From Neolewinella marina (GTDB taxonomy: Bacteria > Bacteroidota > Bacteroidia > Chitinophagales > Saprospiraceae), in NCBI RefSeq assembly GCF_002631205.1, contig NZ_PDLO01000003.1, positions 62,001-126,000 on the forward strand: a DNA stretch of 64,000 nt. The letters run 5' to 3'. The notes under the pieces were generated by a model. That model was not told the DNA's origin. It saw only the letters and a program-made list of their open reading frames with translations, and made no database searches. The translations under genes were made by a program, and so were the position numbers. Position 1 is the first letter of the stretch. Each line of letters begins with the position of its first letter. Shown one piece after another: positions 22,812-32,166 of the stretch.

Positions 22812-23465
22812 TCAATTCAGTTCGCGGATGAACTGCCGCAGACGCTCCACGTCCTTGCGTCCCGGCTCAAGCTCGAACTGACTGTTCAGGTCTACGCCCT
22901 TGAACTGGGGGTGGCGGACCTGGTTGATGGCGGCCGCGTCTTCCGGGCCGATGCCTCCACTGAGCAGGAAGGGCACCGGTCCCTGGTACTCCTCCAGCTT
23001 GCTCCAGTCCCATTTTTTACCGGTCCCCCCGGCCTGGGCCTGCCCGCCGGTATCGAAGACGAAAAGGGAACAGCTGTTCACGTAGTCGTTCGTGCGCCGG
23101 AAATCAAAATCGTCCGTAATGGAAAAGGCCTTGCAGATGCTTGCCCGGCGGAGGGTATTCACGCTCCACAGCAGTTTAAGTTCCTGGCAGTAACCGGGGC
23201 TTTCACTGCCGTGCAGCTGCACCCAGTCGAGATGATAATCGTGGACCGTATTGAGCAGGTAGTCTATTTCACCGTTGACGAACACCCCGACGCGCTCGTG
23301 GCCGTTCAACAGGGCGACATTATCCGTCAGCCACTCACTCAGGGAGGGCTGGCCCGCGAAGCGGGGGGAATCCGGGTGAAAAATCAGCCCCAGGTAGTCG
23401 ACGTCCAGTCCGCTCACGGCGGCGATGTTTTCCGGATCCCGCAGGCCGCATACCTTTATTTTCAT
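22812..23465 (-). CDS. trpF: Phosphoribosylanthranilate isomerase
   Basis: 217 residues opening MKIKVCGLRDPENI (catalytic Cys6), with DYLGLIFHPDSPRF, VQLHGSESPGYC, and a C-terminal phosphate loop LLSGGIGPEDA; the catalytic Asp is in FVFDTGG. It performs step three of tryptophan synthesis (Amadori rearrangement of PRA to CdRP). Its start overlaps the trpC stop (TGA inside ATGA), so translation is probably coupled. trpA/B and trpE/G are not in the window. Confidence 0.95.
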   Translation of the reverse strand: MKIKVCGLRDPENIAAVSGLDVDYLGLIFHPDSPRFAGQPSLSEWLTDNVALLNGHERVGVFVNGEIDYLLNTVHDYHLDWVQLHGSESPGYCQELKLLWSVNTLRRASICKAFSITDDFDFRRTNDYVNSCSLFVFDTGGQAQAGGTGKKWDWSKLEEYQGPVPFLLSGGIGPEDAAAINQVRHPQFKGVDLNSQFELEPGRKDVERLRQFIRELN

Positions 23466-24280
23466 GCAATGGCGTCCTTGTAGATGGCCTCAAACTTGTG
23501 CGTCTCCTGGATAAACCGGGCGCAGGCCGCGCCGGGGTCAGCCTGCCGCATGAAGTGGGTGCCGATGAGGAAGCCCTGGAAGTGGGCGCGGCGCAGCTTT
23601 ACCACGGACTGGGGGTCGTCGATGCCGCTTTCGCTGATCCTCAGGATGCCGGGCGGCAGCATTTGTTCCAGTTCGAGGCTGTTGGAGATGTCGACTTTGA
23701 AGTTGGTCAGGTTGCGGTTGTTCACCCCGATTATGTCTACGCTGGGGCTGATCTTGCCGACTTCGGTTTCGTCGTGGACCTCGCAGATGACCTGGAGGCC
23801 AAGGGTGTTGGCCTCTTCGGCCAGCTCGTCAATCTGCTGGGCGGAGAGGGCCGTAGCGATCAGCAGGACGGCATCGGCGCCCATGGCCCGGGCTTCGTGG
23901 AGCTGGTAGCGGTCGATGAGGAAATCCTTGCGGATGATGGGGATGTCCACGGCCGCCCGGACGCGGGTGATATCGTCCGGCCGGGCACCGAAGAAGTGGG
24001 CGTCGGTGAGGCAGCTGATGGCCGCGGCGCCGGCCTGGGCGTAACCCTGGGCCACGGCGGTGGCGTCGGCGTTGAGGTTGATGTCGTCCTGGGAAGGGGA
24101 TTTGCGCTTGAACTCGGCGATCAATCCGAAATGCTGGCTCTTTTCCAGGGCCCGGCAGAGGTCGTGGCGCTTGTGGTCGTAGCCTTCGGAATCTTGCAGG
24201 GCGGCAAGGGGCACCTGCTGCCGGCGGCGGTCGACTTCCAGCCGTTTATGTTCGACAATACGCTCGAGGATGTTTCCCAT
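23462..24280 (-). CDS. trpC: Indole-3-glycerol phosphate synthase
   Basis: 272 residues from ATG 24280 (MGNILERIVEHKRLEV). TIM-barrel landmarks of TrpC are present: LIAEFKRKSPSQ (catalytic Lys), IIRKDFLID (Lys), CEVHDETEV, IGVNNRNLTNF and ISESGI. It converts CdRP to indole-3-glycerol phosphate. It sits between trpD (51 nt upstream) and trpF (overlapping), in the order D-C-F. Confidence 0.95.
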   Translation of the reverse strand: MGNILERIVEHKRLEVDRRRQQVPLAALQDSEGYDHKRHDLCRALEKSQHFGLIAEFKRKSPSQDDINLNADATAVAQGYAQAGAAAISCLTDAHFFGARPDDITRVRAAVDIPIIRKDFLIDRYQLHEARAMGADAVLLIATALSAQQIDELAEEANTLGLQVICEVHDETEVGKISPSVDIIGVNNRNLTNFKVDISNSLELEQMLPPGILRISESGIDDPQSVVKLRRAHFQGFLIGTHFMRQADPGAACARFIQETHKFEAIYKDAIA

Positions 24281-24331
24281 GGGTGTTGGTCTTGTGGAAT
24301 AGATAAAGCATTTGCCCACTGCGGGGTTGTC

Positions 24332-25321
24332 TCAGCCCAGCAGTTTGTGCAACACATTCCGGGCCCGCCCGCTTTCGATACTTTCGCGGGCTTCGGCCAC
24401 GCAGTCCGGCAGGCTGCGTTCGGGGTGGATGACGTGGATGGCCAGTCCGGCGTTGGCACTCACCACCGCCAGCTGTTCGGGGGTGCAATTCCCCTCCAGC
24501 ACGCCCAGGAAGATGGCCTTACCCTCTTCGGGGGTTTCGCCGCCGTACAAGGACGGGGGCGACAGTTCGGGCAGGCCGAAATCATCGGGGTAGAAGATGG
24601 CCTGGCACCTGCGTCCGCGCACACTGGCTCCGCCCGTAAGGCTGATCTCGTCGTAACCGTCGAGGGCGTGGACGATGAGGTAGTCGCGATTTTCCTCTCC
24701 CTGCAGCAGGTAGTCATAGATGCGGCTCACCTCCCGGTCGTAGGTGCCGAAGAGCTGATACCGCGGACGGGCGGGGTTGATGAGGGGGCCGAGCAGGTTG
24801 AAGAAGGTCCGGACGCGGAGGGATTTGCGTACAGGGACCACGTTTTTCATGGCCGGGTGGAAGAGGGGAGCGTGGAGGAAGCAGATCCCGGCGCGGTCGA
24901 GGTCCGCCATCAACTTGTCGCGGTCGTTGGAGAACTGATACCCCAAGGCTTGGAGTACGTCGCTGCTGCCTACGTTGCTGCTGACGCCGTAACTGCCGTG
25001 CTTGGTAACGGGGTAGCCCGCCCCGGCGACCACGAAGCAGGAAAGGGTGCTGATGTTGAAGGTGTTCTTGCCGTCGCCGCCCGTGCCGACGATGTCGATG
25101 GTGGGGCGCCCCTCCAGTTCGAAGGGCACGGCCAGTTCCAGCATGGCGTCGCGGAAGCCCTGGATCTCCGACAGGTGGGGCGGGCGCATATTGATGGCCG
25201 ACACCACCGCGGCGATCTCGGGCTCGGCGGCCTCTCCGTTGGCGATCCTTTTCAGGGTGATGTAGGCCGCCTCCCGGCTCAGGGGCTGGCGGGCGTAGAG
25301 TTGGTTGAGCAGGTTCTTCAT
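24332..25321 (-). CDS. trpD: Anthranilate phosphoribosyltransferase
   Basis: 329 residues. PRPP/Mg motifs: IVGTGGDGKNTFNIST and KHGSYGVSSNVGSSDVLQALG, and the anthranilate site with HPAMKNVVPVR and FFNLLGPLINPA. It transfers phosphoribose from PRPP to anthranilate, step two of the pathway. It begins 6 nt after the stop of an outer-membrane barrel gene on the same strand, so trpDCF may be read from that gene's promoter or from one inside it. Confidence 0.95.
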   Translation of the reverse strand: MKNLLNQLYARQPLSREAAYITLKRIANGEAAEPEIAAVVSAINMRPPHLSEIQGFRDAMLELAVPFELEGRPTIDIVGTGGDGKNTFNISTLSCFVVAGAGYPVTKHGSYGVSSNVGSSDVLQALGYQFSNDRDKLMADLDRAGICFLHAPLFHPAMKNVVPVRKSLRVRTFFNLLGPLINPARPRYQLFGTYDREVSRIYDYLLQGEENRDYLIVHALDGYDEISLTGGASVRGRRCQAIFYPDDFGLPELSPPSLYGGETPEEGKAIFLGVLEGNCTPEQLAVVSANAGLAIHVIHPERSLPDCVAEARESIESGRARNVLHKLLG

Positions 25322-25327
25322 AGGCGT

Positions 25328-26197
25328 CTAGAAACGGAATCCGATGCTGGCCTGGATCACGCGGTTGTAGTCGGTATCCTCGGTATTGTACTCCCGCTCG
25401 TCCACGCCTTCGGTCAGCGACAGCCGCTGGTCATTTTCCCCGTTGGTAGCGTCGGTGAGGCCGTGCTGGTAGCGCAGCCCGAGGTAGAGGCCGTTGTTGA
25501 GGAAGAAGGAGGCACCGCCGATGAGGCCGAAGTCCAGCCTCCGGTAAAGGGGGGTATCCTGCTCGGCGTTGTAGTAGGCGTCGATGACGGAGGGGAAGTT
25601 GGCCCGGTTCTGGTTGAATTCGACGATGGCATCGTAGCCAATGGGGTCGTCGAAGTAATTGTAGTCGTAATTATAGGATACGTCGGCGATGACACGACCG
25701 TCCGGCAGGGTGGGGGAGGAAAAGGTGGCCGAACCGGAGGCCCGACTGTTGACCAGCAGTCCGGCGCTGAATCCGCCCTCCAGCTCGAGGGGGCCGAGGC
25801 GGTAGTAGGCCACCACGGGCACGTCGATGTAACTGTTCAGGACGTCCCGCTCGCTCTGCAGCTCGCCCTCGATGCGCAAGGGGGTGAGGTCGGCCGCGTC
25901 GGCGTAGAGGTAGAAATAGGATGGCCCGTTGAATAGCACTTCCCCTCCCTTCTGGCTGTACATCAGGTCGGCCTTGAAACCGAAGAGATCGGTGAAGGCG
26001 TAGGCGAAAGTGGCCCCGACGTGGAAGCCGGTGGTGCGGTTGAACTCCTCCAGCGTCATGCCGCCGCCGTTCATCTCCGCGTCGCCTTCGAAGGTGGTAA
26101 AGTTGAGGCCGGCCCGGAAGCCGCCACTGAATTCCTGGGCCTGGGAGGCCACCGGCAGCAGACAGCAGAGGAAAACTGCCAATCGAATGACGTTCAT
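25328..26197 (-). CDS. Outer-membrane beta-barrel protein (PorT-like)
   Basis: 289 residues. The signal peptide ends ASQAQEF. The mature chain alternates polar and aromatic residues in strand-like blocks (FRAGLNFTTFEGD, HVGATFAYAFTDLFGFKADLMYSQKGGEVLF) and ends in a terminal strand VIQASIGFRF with C-terminal Phe, the barrel-assembly signal. It belongs to the porin-family OMP_b-brl_2/PorT group of Bacteroidota. The role is unknown. The unusual feature is its place 6 nt upstream of trpD. Confidence 0.82.
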   Translation of the reverse strand: MNVIRLAVFLCCLLPVASQAQEFSGGFRAGLNFTTFEGDAEMNGGGMTLEEFNRTTGFHVGATFAYAFTDLFGFKADLMYSQKGGEVLFNGPSYFYLYADAADLTPLRIEGELQSERDVLNSYIDVPVVAYYRLGPLELEGGFSAGLLVNSRASGSATFSSPTLPDGRVIADVSYNYDYNYFDDPIGYDAIVEFNQNRANFPSVIDAYYNAEQDTPLYRRLDFGLIGGASFFLNNGLYLGLRYQHGLTDATNGENDQRLSLTEGVDEREYNTEDTDYNRVIQASIGFRF

Positions 26198-26393
26198 ATT
26201 TAATTTTTTGGGAGGGTAAAGATGGGGTTTATTTGCGGAAAGCCCCGACGGGCCGCTGGAGCGTGAACCCGGCGAATACCAGGAAGTTAGGCGGTTCCGC
26301 GGGTGCCGGGTTCGGGCAACTTTTCCCCCGGGAAAGGTGATGAGTTCAAAATGATCAATTGATGGCTAACGGAGGGGGAGCGGTTGAGTTTGG

Positions 26394-26423
26394 TTGTCAC
26401 GTAAACAATCTTTTGTAGCTTTG
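26394..26423 (+). promoter_or_regulatory. Promoter of the SusC/SusD operon
   Basis: TTG (26394-26396), a 19-nt spacer, and TAGCTTTG (26416-26423), a full match to TAnnTTTG. Transcription would begin near 26429, leaving a leader of about 200 nt before the SusC start. Confidence 0.65.
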
Positions 26424-26480
26424 CAATAGATTTAACGGGGTATTAACGGGAATTCAAACGAAGTCTGATTGTGCATAAAG

Positions 26481-26523
26481 AAAACAAGGGCAGCCGGTTA
26501 CGGCTTCCCCCAGGGCTTGTTTT
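26481..26523 (+). promoter_or_regulatory. Leader hairpin upstream of SusC
   Basis: aaaacaag (26481-26488) pairs with cttgtttt (26516-26523), enclosing an agccg/cggct stem with a gtta loop. T-rich sequence (ggctttggtttt) follows. It could act as an attenuator or as an antisense-RNA target; this is inference from structure and position. Confidence 0.4.
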
Positions 26524-26629
26524 GGCTTTGGTTTTCCGTATTCCCTGTTCACTCAGGTAGCCCCACGGACAGCAAGGCCAACACAAGTTTTTACACTCCT
26601 AATCTTCACATTTAAATCAATTACCCTAC

Positions 26630-29600
26630 ATGCAGAGATTAATTCTAGTCCTCGTATTGGTTTTCGGGGCGTTCGGCGTGATGCTGGCGCAACAGCAGAT
26701 TACCGGTACGATCGTGGACAGCGCCGGTGAGCCCCTCATTGGCGCCTCCATTCTCGTAGAAGGTACCACGACGGGTACCGTTACTGACTTTGACGGGACC
26801 TTCGCGCTTACCGTTCCCGACGGCGGTGAGCGGCTGGTGGTGAGCTACACCGGTTACGCCAGCCAGCGCATTCCCCTCACTTCCGCCACGGCCTACGACA
26901 TCATCCTCCAGGAAGGCGTACAGCTTACCGACGTGGTGGTGACCGCACTGGGCATTACCCGCAGCGAGAAGTCGCTGGGCTACGCCGTTACGGAGGTCGA
27001 CGGTGACGACGTCACCAAGACCCAGGAGAACAGCGTGGTCAGTGCCCTGAGCGGCCGCATCCCCGGTGCCCAGATCAACAACTCCAACAGCGGACTCGGT
27101 GGCTCGGCCAACATCATCCTGCGGGGCGCCACTTCGGTGACCGGCAGTAACAAGCCGCTGTTCGTGGTTGACGGTGTACCCATCGCCAACGACAACAACA
27201 ACGGTTCCAGCGCCGCCGTAGCTGCGGGTGGTCGCGACTACGGTACCACCGCCCAGGACATCAACCCCGCCGACATCGCCTCGATCTCGGTACTCAAGGG
27301 TGGTGCGGCCGCGGCCCTCTACGGATCGCGGGCCTCCAACGGCGTTATCCTCATCACCACCAAGAGTGGCAAGGCCCGGAAGGGCATCGGGGTAACCGTA
27401 AATTCCGGCGTAACCTTTAACAACGTGGCGGTCCTGCCCGACTACCAGAACCAGTACGGCGGTGGCTACACCCAGGAATTCTCCACCTTTGAATACGACC
27501 CCGACGTTCACCCGGCCGACTGGGCTTCCTTCGACGGGCAGTTCATTCCCGAGTACTACGCCGACGAGAGCTGGGGCCCCGAAATGGATGGCACCATGGT
27601 ACGCCACTGGGACAGCTGGTACCCCGGCGAGAACTTCGGTGAACTGCGTCCCTGGTCGCCCAACCCCGACAACGTCCGCGACTTCTACGATACCGGCGTT
27701 TCCTTCGACAACAACGTCGCCATCTCGGGCGGCAACGAGCAGACGGTCTTCCGAATGTCGTACACCAACAGCTCCAACGCCGGTGTATTCCCCGAATCCA
27801 AGCTGAACCGCAACACCCTGAACGTGAACGCCACCCAGCAACTGGGCAGCAAGTTCGAGGCCACCATCAACGGTACCTACGTGAACACCCGCGGCGAAGG
27901 ACGCCCCGCCATCGGCTACGGTGGATTCGGTAACGCCATCAACGTACAGTCGAACTTCAACGAGTGGTTCCAGCGGCAGCTGGATATGGACCGCCTGCGT
28001 GATTACAAGACCCCCGGCGGCATGCCCCGCACCTGGAACATCCGCAGCCCCACGAACCTGAACGCCCTGTACTGGGAAAGCCCCTACTGGGTAGTCTACG
28101 AGGACCGCGGCAACGACAACCGCGACCGCGTCTACGGCAACCTGAGCCTGAAGTACGAGGTGATGCCCGGCCTGTCCATCACGGGTAGTGCACGTACCGA
28201 CTACTACAACTTCCAGGTCAACGACCGCCTGGCTTCCCGCTCCGCGGCCAACATTCCCTACGCCGAGCGGCTCGACGTAACCAACCGGGAGAACAACTTC
28301 GAACTCCTCGGTAGCTACACCACCAACTTCGCCAACGATTTCAGCCTCGACGCCCAGCTCGGAGGTAACCTCCGCCAGGATGAGTACAGCTCCATTCGCT
28401 CGAAGAGCAGCGGCGGACTCAGCGTCCCCGGGATCTACACCGTGGAGACTTCGGTCGACCGCCCCGAGCGGAACGACTTCCAGAGCCAGAAAGAGGTACA
28501 GTCGGTCTACGGTCGTCTCGGCCTCGGCTGGCGCGCCATGCTCTACGTCGACGTGACGGCCCGCAACGACTGGTCTTCCGCCCTGGAAGCCGGCAACAAC
28601 AGCTACTTCTACCCCTCGGTATCTACCAGCTTCGTGTTCAGCGAACTGCTCGAGAACAGCTTCATCAGCTTCGGTAAGATCCGTGGTGGATTTGCTACGG
28701 TAGGCAACGACCCGGCGCCCTACCAGACGCGGCAGACCTACGGTGCCAGCAACCCCTACGGTTCCTTCCCGACCTTCGCCGTACCCAATACCCAGGCCAA
28801 GTACGACCTGGTAGCGGAGGAAATCACCACCTGGGAGGCCGGTATCGACATGCGGTTTTTCAACGACCGCCTCGGTTTCGACGTCACCTACTACGACATT
28901 CAGTCGAAGGACCTGATCATCGACCTTGGTGTTTCCGGAACCTCAGGCTTCAGCAACGTAACCACTAACGCCGGTCTGCTGACCAACAAGGGCATTGAGG
29001 TGCAGTTGTACGGTACCCCCGTCAAGACGGAGAACTTCACCTGGAACGCCCGCATCAACTTCGCTTCCAACGAGAACGAGGTGGTGGAACTGGCCGAAGG
29101 CCAGGACCTGCTCAGCCTGGGCAGCTACGGCACCCAGTTCGTGGCCCAAACCGGACAGCCCTACGGAACCCTGATCGGCCTGGGCTACAAGCGCGACGAC
29201 GCGGGACAGAAGATCGTGGACGAGGACGGATTTCCCATCCTGGCTTCCAACCTCAACTTCGGCAGCGTATTCCCCGACTACACCGGCGGCATCATCAACG
29301 ACTTCGAGATCTACAAGTTCCGCCTCGGTACCGTGGTCGACTTCCGCAAGGGTGGGGTAGTGTACTCCGTATCCAACCGCTGGGGTACCAACTCCGGACT
29401 GCTGGAAAGCACCGTTGGCCAGAACGCCAATGGCGTGGACATCCGCAAGCCCGTTTCCGAAGGCGGTGGCGTACTGGTCGAAGGCGTAACCGAAGACGGT
29501 CAGCCCAACACCACCTACGTGAACGCCCAGGACTACTTCGGTGGCCTGCGCAACTTCCGCGAGGAGTTCACCTACGACGCCAGCTTCATCAAGCTGCGCG

Positions 29601-29821
29601 AGATCAGCCTGGGCTATGACTTTCCCAACGGCTGGTTCGCCAACAACTTCGTGAACAACGCCGGCATCAGCGTCTTCGCCCGCAACGTGGCCATTCTGCA
29701 CAAGAACACCCCGAACATTGACCCGGAAACCTCGGTGACCAACGGCAACGTACAGGGCTTCGAGAACGGACAGAACCCCAGCGTGCGCAGCATCGGTATG
29801 AAACTGCGTCTCGGATTCTAA
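26630..29821 (+). CDS. SusC/RagA family TonB-linked outer-membrane transporter
   Basis: 1063 residues. The signal peptide ends VMLAQQ. Residues about 22-105 are the CarboxypepD_reg-like domain (ITGTIVDSAGEPLIGASI). A TonB-contacting segment with VVVTALGITRSEKSLGY follows, then the plug (VDGVPIANDNNN, VLKGGAAAALYGSRASNGVILITTK), then a 22-strand-type barrel ending MKLRLGF with terminal Phe. These transporters import oligosaccharides or peptides captured by the SusD lid. No hydrolase, sensor or anti-sigma gene accompanies the pair, so the substrate is unknown. Confidence 0.95.
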   Translation: MQRLILVLVLVFGAFGVMLAQQQITGTIVDSAGEPLIGASILVEGTTTGTVTDFDGTFALTVPDGGERLVVSYTGYASQRIPLTSATAYDIILQEGVQLTDVVVTALGITRSEKSLGYAVTEVDGDDVTKTQENSVVSALSGRIPGAQINNSNSGLGGSANIILRGATSVTGSNKPLFVVDGVPIANDNNNGSSAAVAAGGRDYGTTAQDINPADIASISVLKGGAAAALYGSRASNGVILITTKSGKARKGIGVTVNSGVTFNNVAVLPDYQNQYGGGYTQEFSTFEYDPDVHPADWASFDGQFIPEYYADESWGPEMDGTMVRHWDSWYPGENFGELRPWSPNPDNVRDFYDTGVSFDNNVAISGGNEQTVFRMSYTNSSNAGVFPESKLNRNTLNVNATQQLGSKFEATINGTYVNTRGEGRPAIGYGGFGNAINVQSNFNEWFQRQLDMDRLRDYKTPGGMPRTWNIRSPTNLNALYWESPYWVVYEDRGNDNRDRVYGNLSLKYEVMPGLSITGSARTDYYNFQVNDRLASRSAANIPYAERLDVTNRENNFELLGSYTTNFANDFSLDAQLGGNLRQDEYSSIRSKSSGGLSVPGIYTVETSVDRPERNDFQSQKEVQSVYGRLGLGWRAMLYVDVTARNDWSSALEAGNNSYFYPSVSTSFVFSELLENSFISFGKIRGGFATVGNDPAPYQTRQTYGASNPYGSFPTFAVPNTQAKYDLVAEEITTWEAGIDMRFFNDRLGFDVTYYDIQSKDLIIDLGVSGTSGFSNVTTNAGLLTNKGIEVQLYGTPVKTENFTWNARINFASNENEVVELAEGQDLLSLGSYGTQFVAQTGQPYGTLIGLGYKRDDAGQKIVDEDGFPILASNLNFGSVFPDYTGGIINDFEIYKFRLGTVVDFRKGGVVYSVSNRWGTNSGLLESTVGQNANGVDIRKPVSEGGGVLVEGVTEDGQPNTTYVNAQDYFGGLRNFREEFTYDASFIKLREISLGYDFPNGWFANNFVNNAGISVFARNVAILHKNTPNIDPETSVTNGNVQGFENGQNPSVRSIGMKLRLGF

Positions 29822-29840
29822 GCAACTGAGTAGTGACCGC

Positions 29841-29879
29841 CCGGCCGGGACAGGGATGACCCATCGCTGCTCCGGCCGG
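29841..29879 (+). promoter_or_regulatory. Hairpin between SusC and SusD genes
   Basis: Two copies of the self-complementary ccggccgg (29841-29848, 29872-29879) can pair around a 23-nt loop. There is no T-run, so it is not a full terminator; it may set relative SusC and SusD mRNA levels. An A-rich stretch precedes the SusD start. Confidence 0.4.
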
Positions 29880-29907
29880 CCCCAATTCAACAACAAAAAA
29901 TAATTAT

Positions 29908-31374
29908 ATGAACCGCATTTTTCTTGCGTGTCTCCTCCTGGTTGGCTTCACCGCCTGTACCGATGAGTTCGAGGAGATCAACACCAACCCCAACAGCCCG
30001 GTAGAGGTACCCACTCCCTACCTGATCACCCAGGCCCAGCGTGGACTGGTTGACCTGGTGCTGGGTGAGGGCTTTGCCGGAACGGGCACCTACGGGTCGC
30101 ACTACATCCAGCACCTGTCGCAGACCCAGTACACCGACGTGACCCGGTACGACGACGTACGTACCTCCTTCTACGGTTTCTACACCGGTGGACTGGAGGA
30201 TCTCGAGAACGTGATCCTGCTGAACACCAGCGAGGAAACCAAGGGCTCCGTTTCTGATTACGGTCCTAATGCCAACCAGATCGCGCTGGCCAAGATCATG
30301 CAGAGCTGGGCCTTCCTGTCGATGACCGACTTCTGGGGAGACATTCCCTATAGCGAAGCCCTCAAAGGCCTCGAGAACCTGAACCCCCGCTACGACGAGC
30401 AGGAAGCGATCTACCGCGGCGTGGTGAATACCCTGGTCGAAGCCGGTGACATGATCGTACCCGGAGTAGTGGAAGGCGACATCATCTACAACGGCAATAT
30501 GGAGCTGTGGCGCAAGTTCGCCAACAGCATCATCCTGCGGGCCGGTATCCGCGTATCCGACGTGGCCCCCGAGCTCGGACGTGAGTGGGTGAACCTGGCC
30601 CTCAGCCGGGGCGTCATCGAGGACAACAGCGAGAACGCCCAGCTGAGCTACATCACCGGCGGCGAGTTTGCCAACAACACCTTCTACACGGATGCCCTTA
30701 CCCGTACGGACTACGCCATCAGCGAGCCCCTGGTAGAATTCCTGGAGGAGCGCAACGACCCCCGCCTGCCCGTCTACGCCCAGCCCACGGCCAACAGCGT
30801 GGACGCCGGCAGAACGGAGTACGTAGGTATGCCCTACGGCATCAGCGAGGGCGACGCCGGCGCCATCCCGGTAGCCGCCATCTCCTTCCCCGGTCTGGCC
30901 TTCGTGGGCATCGATGCCCCGGCCGTAATGCTGACCTACAGCGAAGTGCTCTTCAACCGTTCCGAAGCCGCCGCCCGCGGCTGGATCAGCGGCGACGCCG
31001 AAGCGCTCTACAACGCCGCGGTTACCGCCAGTCTGAACCAGCACGGAATCACTGACGAGGACGTCGTCGAGGATTATCTGGAGCAGGACGAAGTAGCCTA
31101 CGACGCCAACAACTTCGAGAAGTCGATCGGCCAGCAGAAGTGGGTTTCCCTCTATTTCCAGGGCCTGGAGGCCTGGTCGGAGTGGCGCCGCCTAGGGTAC
31201 CCCGAACTGGATCCCGCCCCCGCGGCCATCGTGATCAAGACGATCCCCACCCGCCGCGGATACCCCGACAACGAGTTCAGCCTGAACAAGGAGAACTATC
31301 TGGAAGCCCTGCAGCGTCAGTTCGGAAGCGACGAGGACCCCCTCGACGGACTGGTCTGGTGGGACGTGGAGTAA
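29908..31374 (+). CDS. SusD/RagB family nutrient-binding lipoprotein (SusD-like_2 type)
   Basis: 488 residues with lipobox GFTAC (Cys17), then TDEFEEINTNPNSPVEVPTPYL, the start of the SusD-like_2 subgroup. TPR-like helices follow (ALAKIMQSWAFLSMTDFWGDIPYSEAL is a conserved family block, positions about 129-155), and a C-terminal region with VSLYFQGLEAWSEWRRLGYPEL. It is anchored on the cell surface as the lid of the SusC transporter 86 nt upstream. Members of this subgroup are found in systems for diverse substrates, not only glycans. A strong terminator follows. Confidence 0.93.
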   Translation: MNRIFLACLLLVGFTACTDEFEEINTNPNSPVEVPTPYLITQAQRGLVDLVLGEGFAGTGTYGSHYIQHLSQTQYTDVTRYDDVRTSFYGFYTGGLEDLENVILLNTSEETKGSVSDYGPNANQIALAKIMQSWAFLSMTDFWGDIPYSEALKGLENLNPRYDEQEAIYRGVVNTLVEAGDMIVPGVVEGDIIYNGNMELWRKFANSIILRAGIRVSDVAPELGREWVNLALSRGVIEDNSENAQLSYITGGEFANNTFYTDALTRTDYAISEPLVEFLEERNDPRLPVYAQPTANSVDAGRTEYVGMPYGISEGDAGAIPVAAISFPGLAFVGIDAPAVMLTYSEVLFNRSEAAARGWISGDAEALYNAAVTASLNQHGITDEDVVEDYLEQDEVAYDANNFEKSIGQQKWVSLYFQGLEAWSEWRRLGYPELDPAPAAIVIKTIPTRRGYPDNEFSLNKENYLEALQRQFGSDEDPLDGLVWWDVE

Positions 31375-31403
31375 GCGATAACCCGATTATCACATAACAC
31401 CCG

Positions 31404-31438
31404 GGGAGGCGCAGTCAACCACTGCGCCTCCCTTTTTT
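31404..31438 (+). terminator. Intrinsic terminator of the SusC/SusD operon
   Basis: A perfect 12-bp stem (gggaggcgcagt with actgcgcctccc, loop caacc) is followed by tttttt. It ends 30 nt after the SusD stop. Confidence 0.92.
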
Positions 31439-31495
31439 GTGGCCCACTCCGGACGGAAAGCGCCCATTCAACCCAATAGGCTGACAGGCGTTACT

Positions 31496-32131
31496 ATGCA
31501 AAAGACAACGATGAGTCAAGCTACCACCGCCACCAAGCGTCCCGTACTGCTCTACACCGAGCAAACCCCGAACCCCGAAACCCTGAAATTTGTCACGAAC
31601 CGCATGCTGTACAACGGCACCGCTGAGTTCCGTGAGGAGGACTTCGCCCGTGAGTGGTCGCCCCTGGCTACCGAACTTTACGACTTCCCCTACGTCCAGA
31701 AGGTGTATATCGCGAACAACTACGTGACCATCACCAAGGAGTTCAACTACAGCTGGGACGACATCATGCTTACGCTGAAGGAATTCGTCAAGGGCTTCCT
31801 GGAAGAGAACAAGACCGTCATCAAGGACGGATTCGCCGAGGCAGTTGCCGAAATCGAAGCCGAGCGTGGGGTAGGGTATGAGTACACCGAGGACGAGGCC
31901 GAAACGGTGAGCCAGATCAAGGAACTCATCGACACCTACGTGAAGCCGGCCGTGGAATCCGACGGCGGCAACATCGAATTCAAGAGCTACCGCGACGGAG
32001 TGGTCACCGTGATCATGCAGGGCGCCTGCTCCGGTTGCCCTAGTTCTACCGTAACCCTCAAGTCCGGCATCGAGCAGATGCTCAAGCGGATGATGCCGCA
32101 GGTCAAGGAGGTACAACAGGAAATGGGCTAG
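31496..32131 (+). CDS. NifU-like Fe-S scaffold/carrier (Nfu type)
   Basis: 211 residues from ATG 31496 (ATG 31511 is also possible; an upstream GTG lies in the terminator). An Nfu_N domain occupies the first half (VLLYTEQTPNPETLKFVTNR). The NifU C-terminal domain carries the cluster ligands GACSGCPSS (CxxC) in VTVIMQGACSGCPSSTVTL. Nfu proteins assemble or hand over [4Fe-4S] clusters to targets such as lipoate and biotin synthases. It lies upstream of bioA, fdx and iscX on the same strand, forming an Fe-S/cofactor neighbourhood. Confidence 0.9.
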   Translation: MQKTTMSQATTATKRPVLLYTEQTPNPETLKFVTNRMLYNGTAEFREEDFAREWSPLATELYDFPYVQKVYIANNYVTITKEFNYSWDDIMLTLKEFVKGFLEENKTVIKDGFAEAVAEIEAERGVGYEYTEDEAETVSQIKELIDTYVKPAVESDGGNIEFKSYRDGVVTVIMQGACSGCPSSTVTLKSGIEQMLKRMMPQVKEVQQEMG

Positions 32132-32166
32132 GAATCTTCCCCCTTTTCTCCCGCCAAACTTTCCGT

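Larger units (their letters stand above)
26198..26629 (+). other. 432-bp intergenic region upstream of SusC gene
   Basis: No credible gene. The left 190 bp is GC-rich and unremarkable. From about 26340 on it becomes AT-richer and holds the SusC promoter (26394-26423), an approximately 200-nt untranslated leader, and the leader hairpin at 26481-26523. Confidence 0.6.

Noticed and set aside
23498-25936. An 812-codon open frame on the plus strand antisense to trpC, trpD and the barrel gene
   Set aside because: It is a GC-rich shadow of three well-supported genes; its translation is low-complexity (V, G, E, A rich) with no domain.
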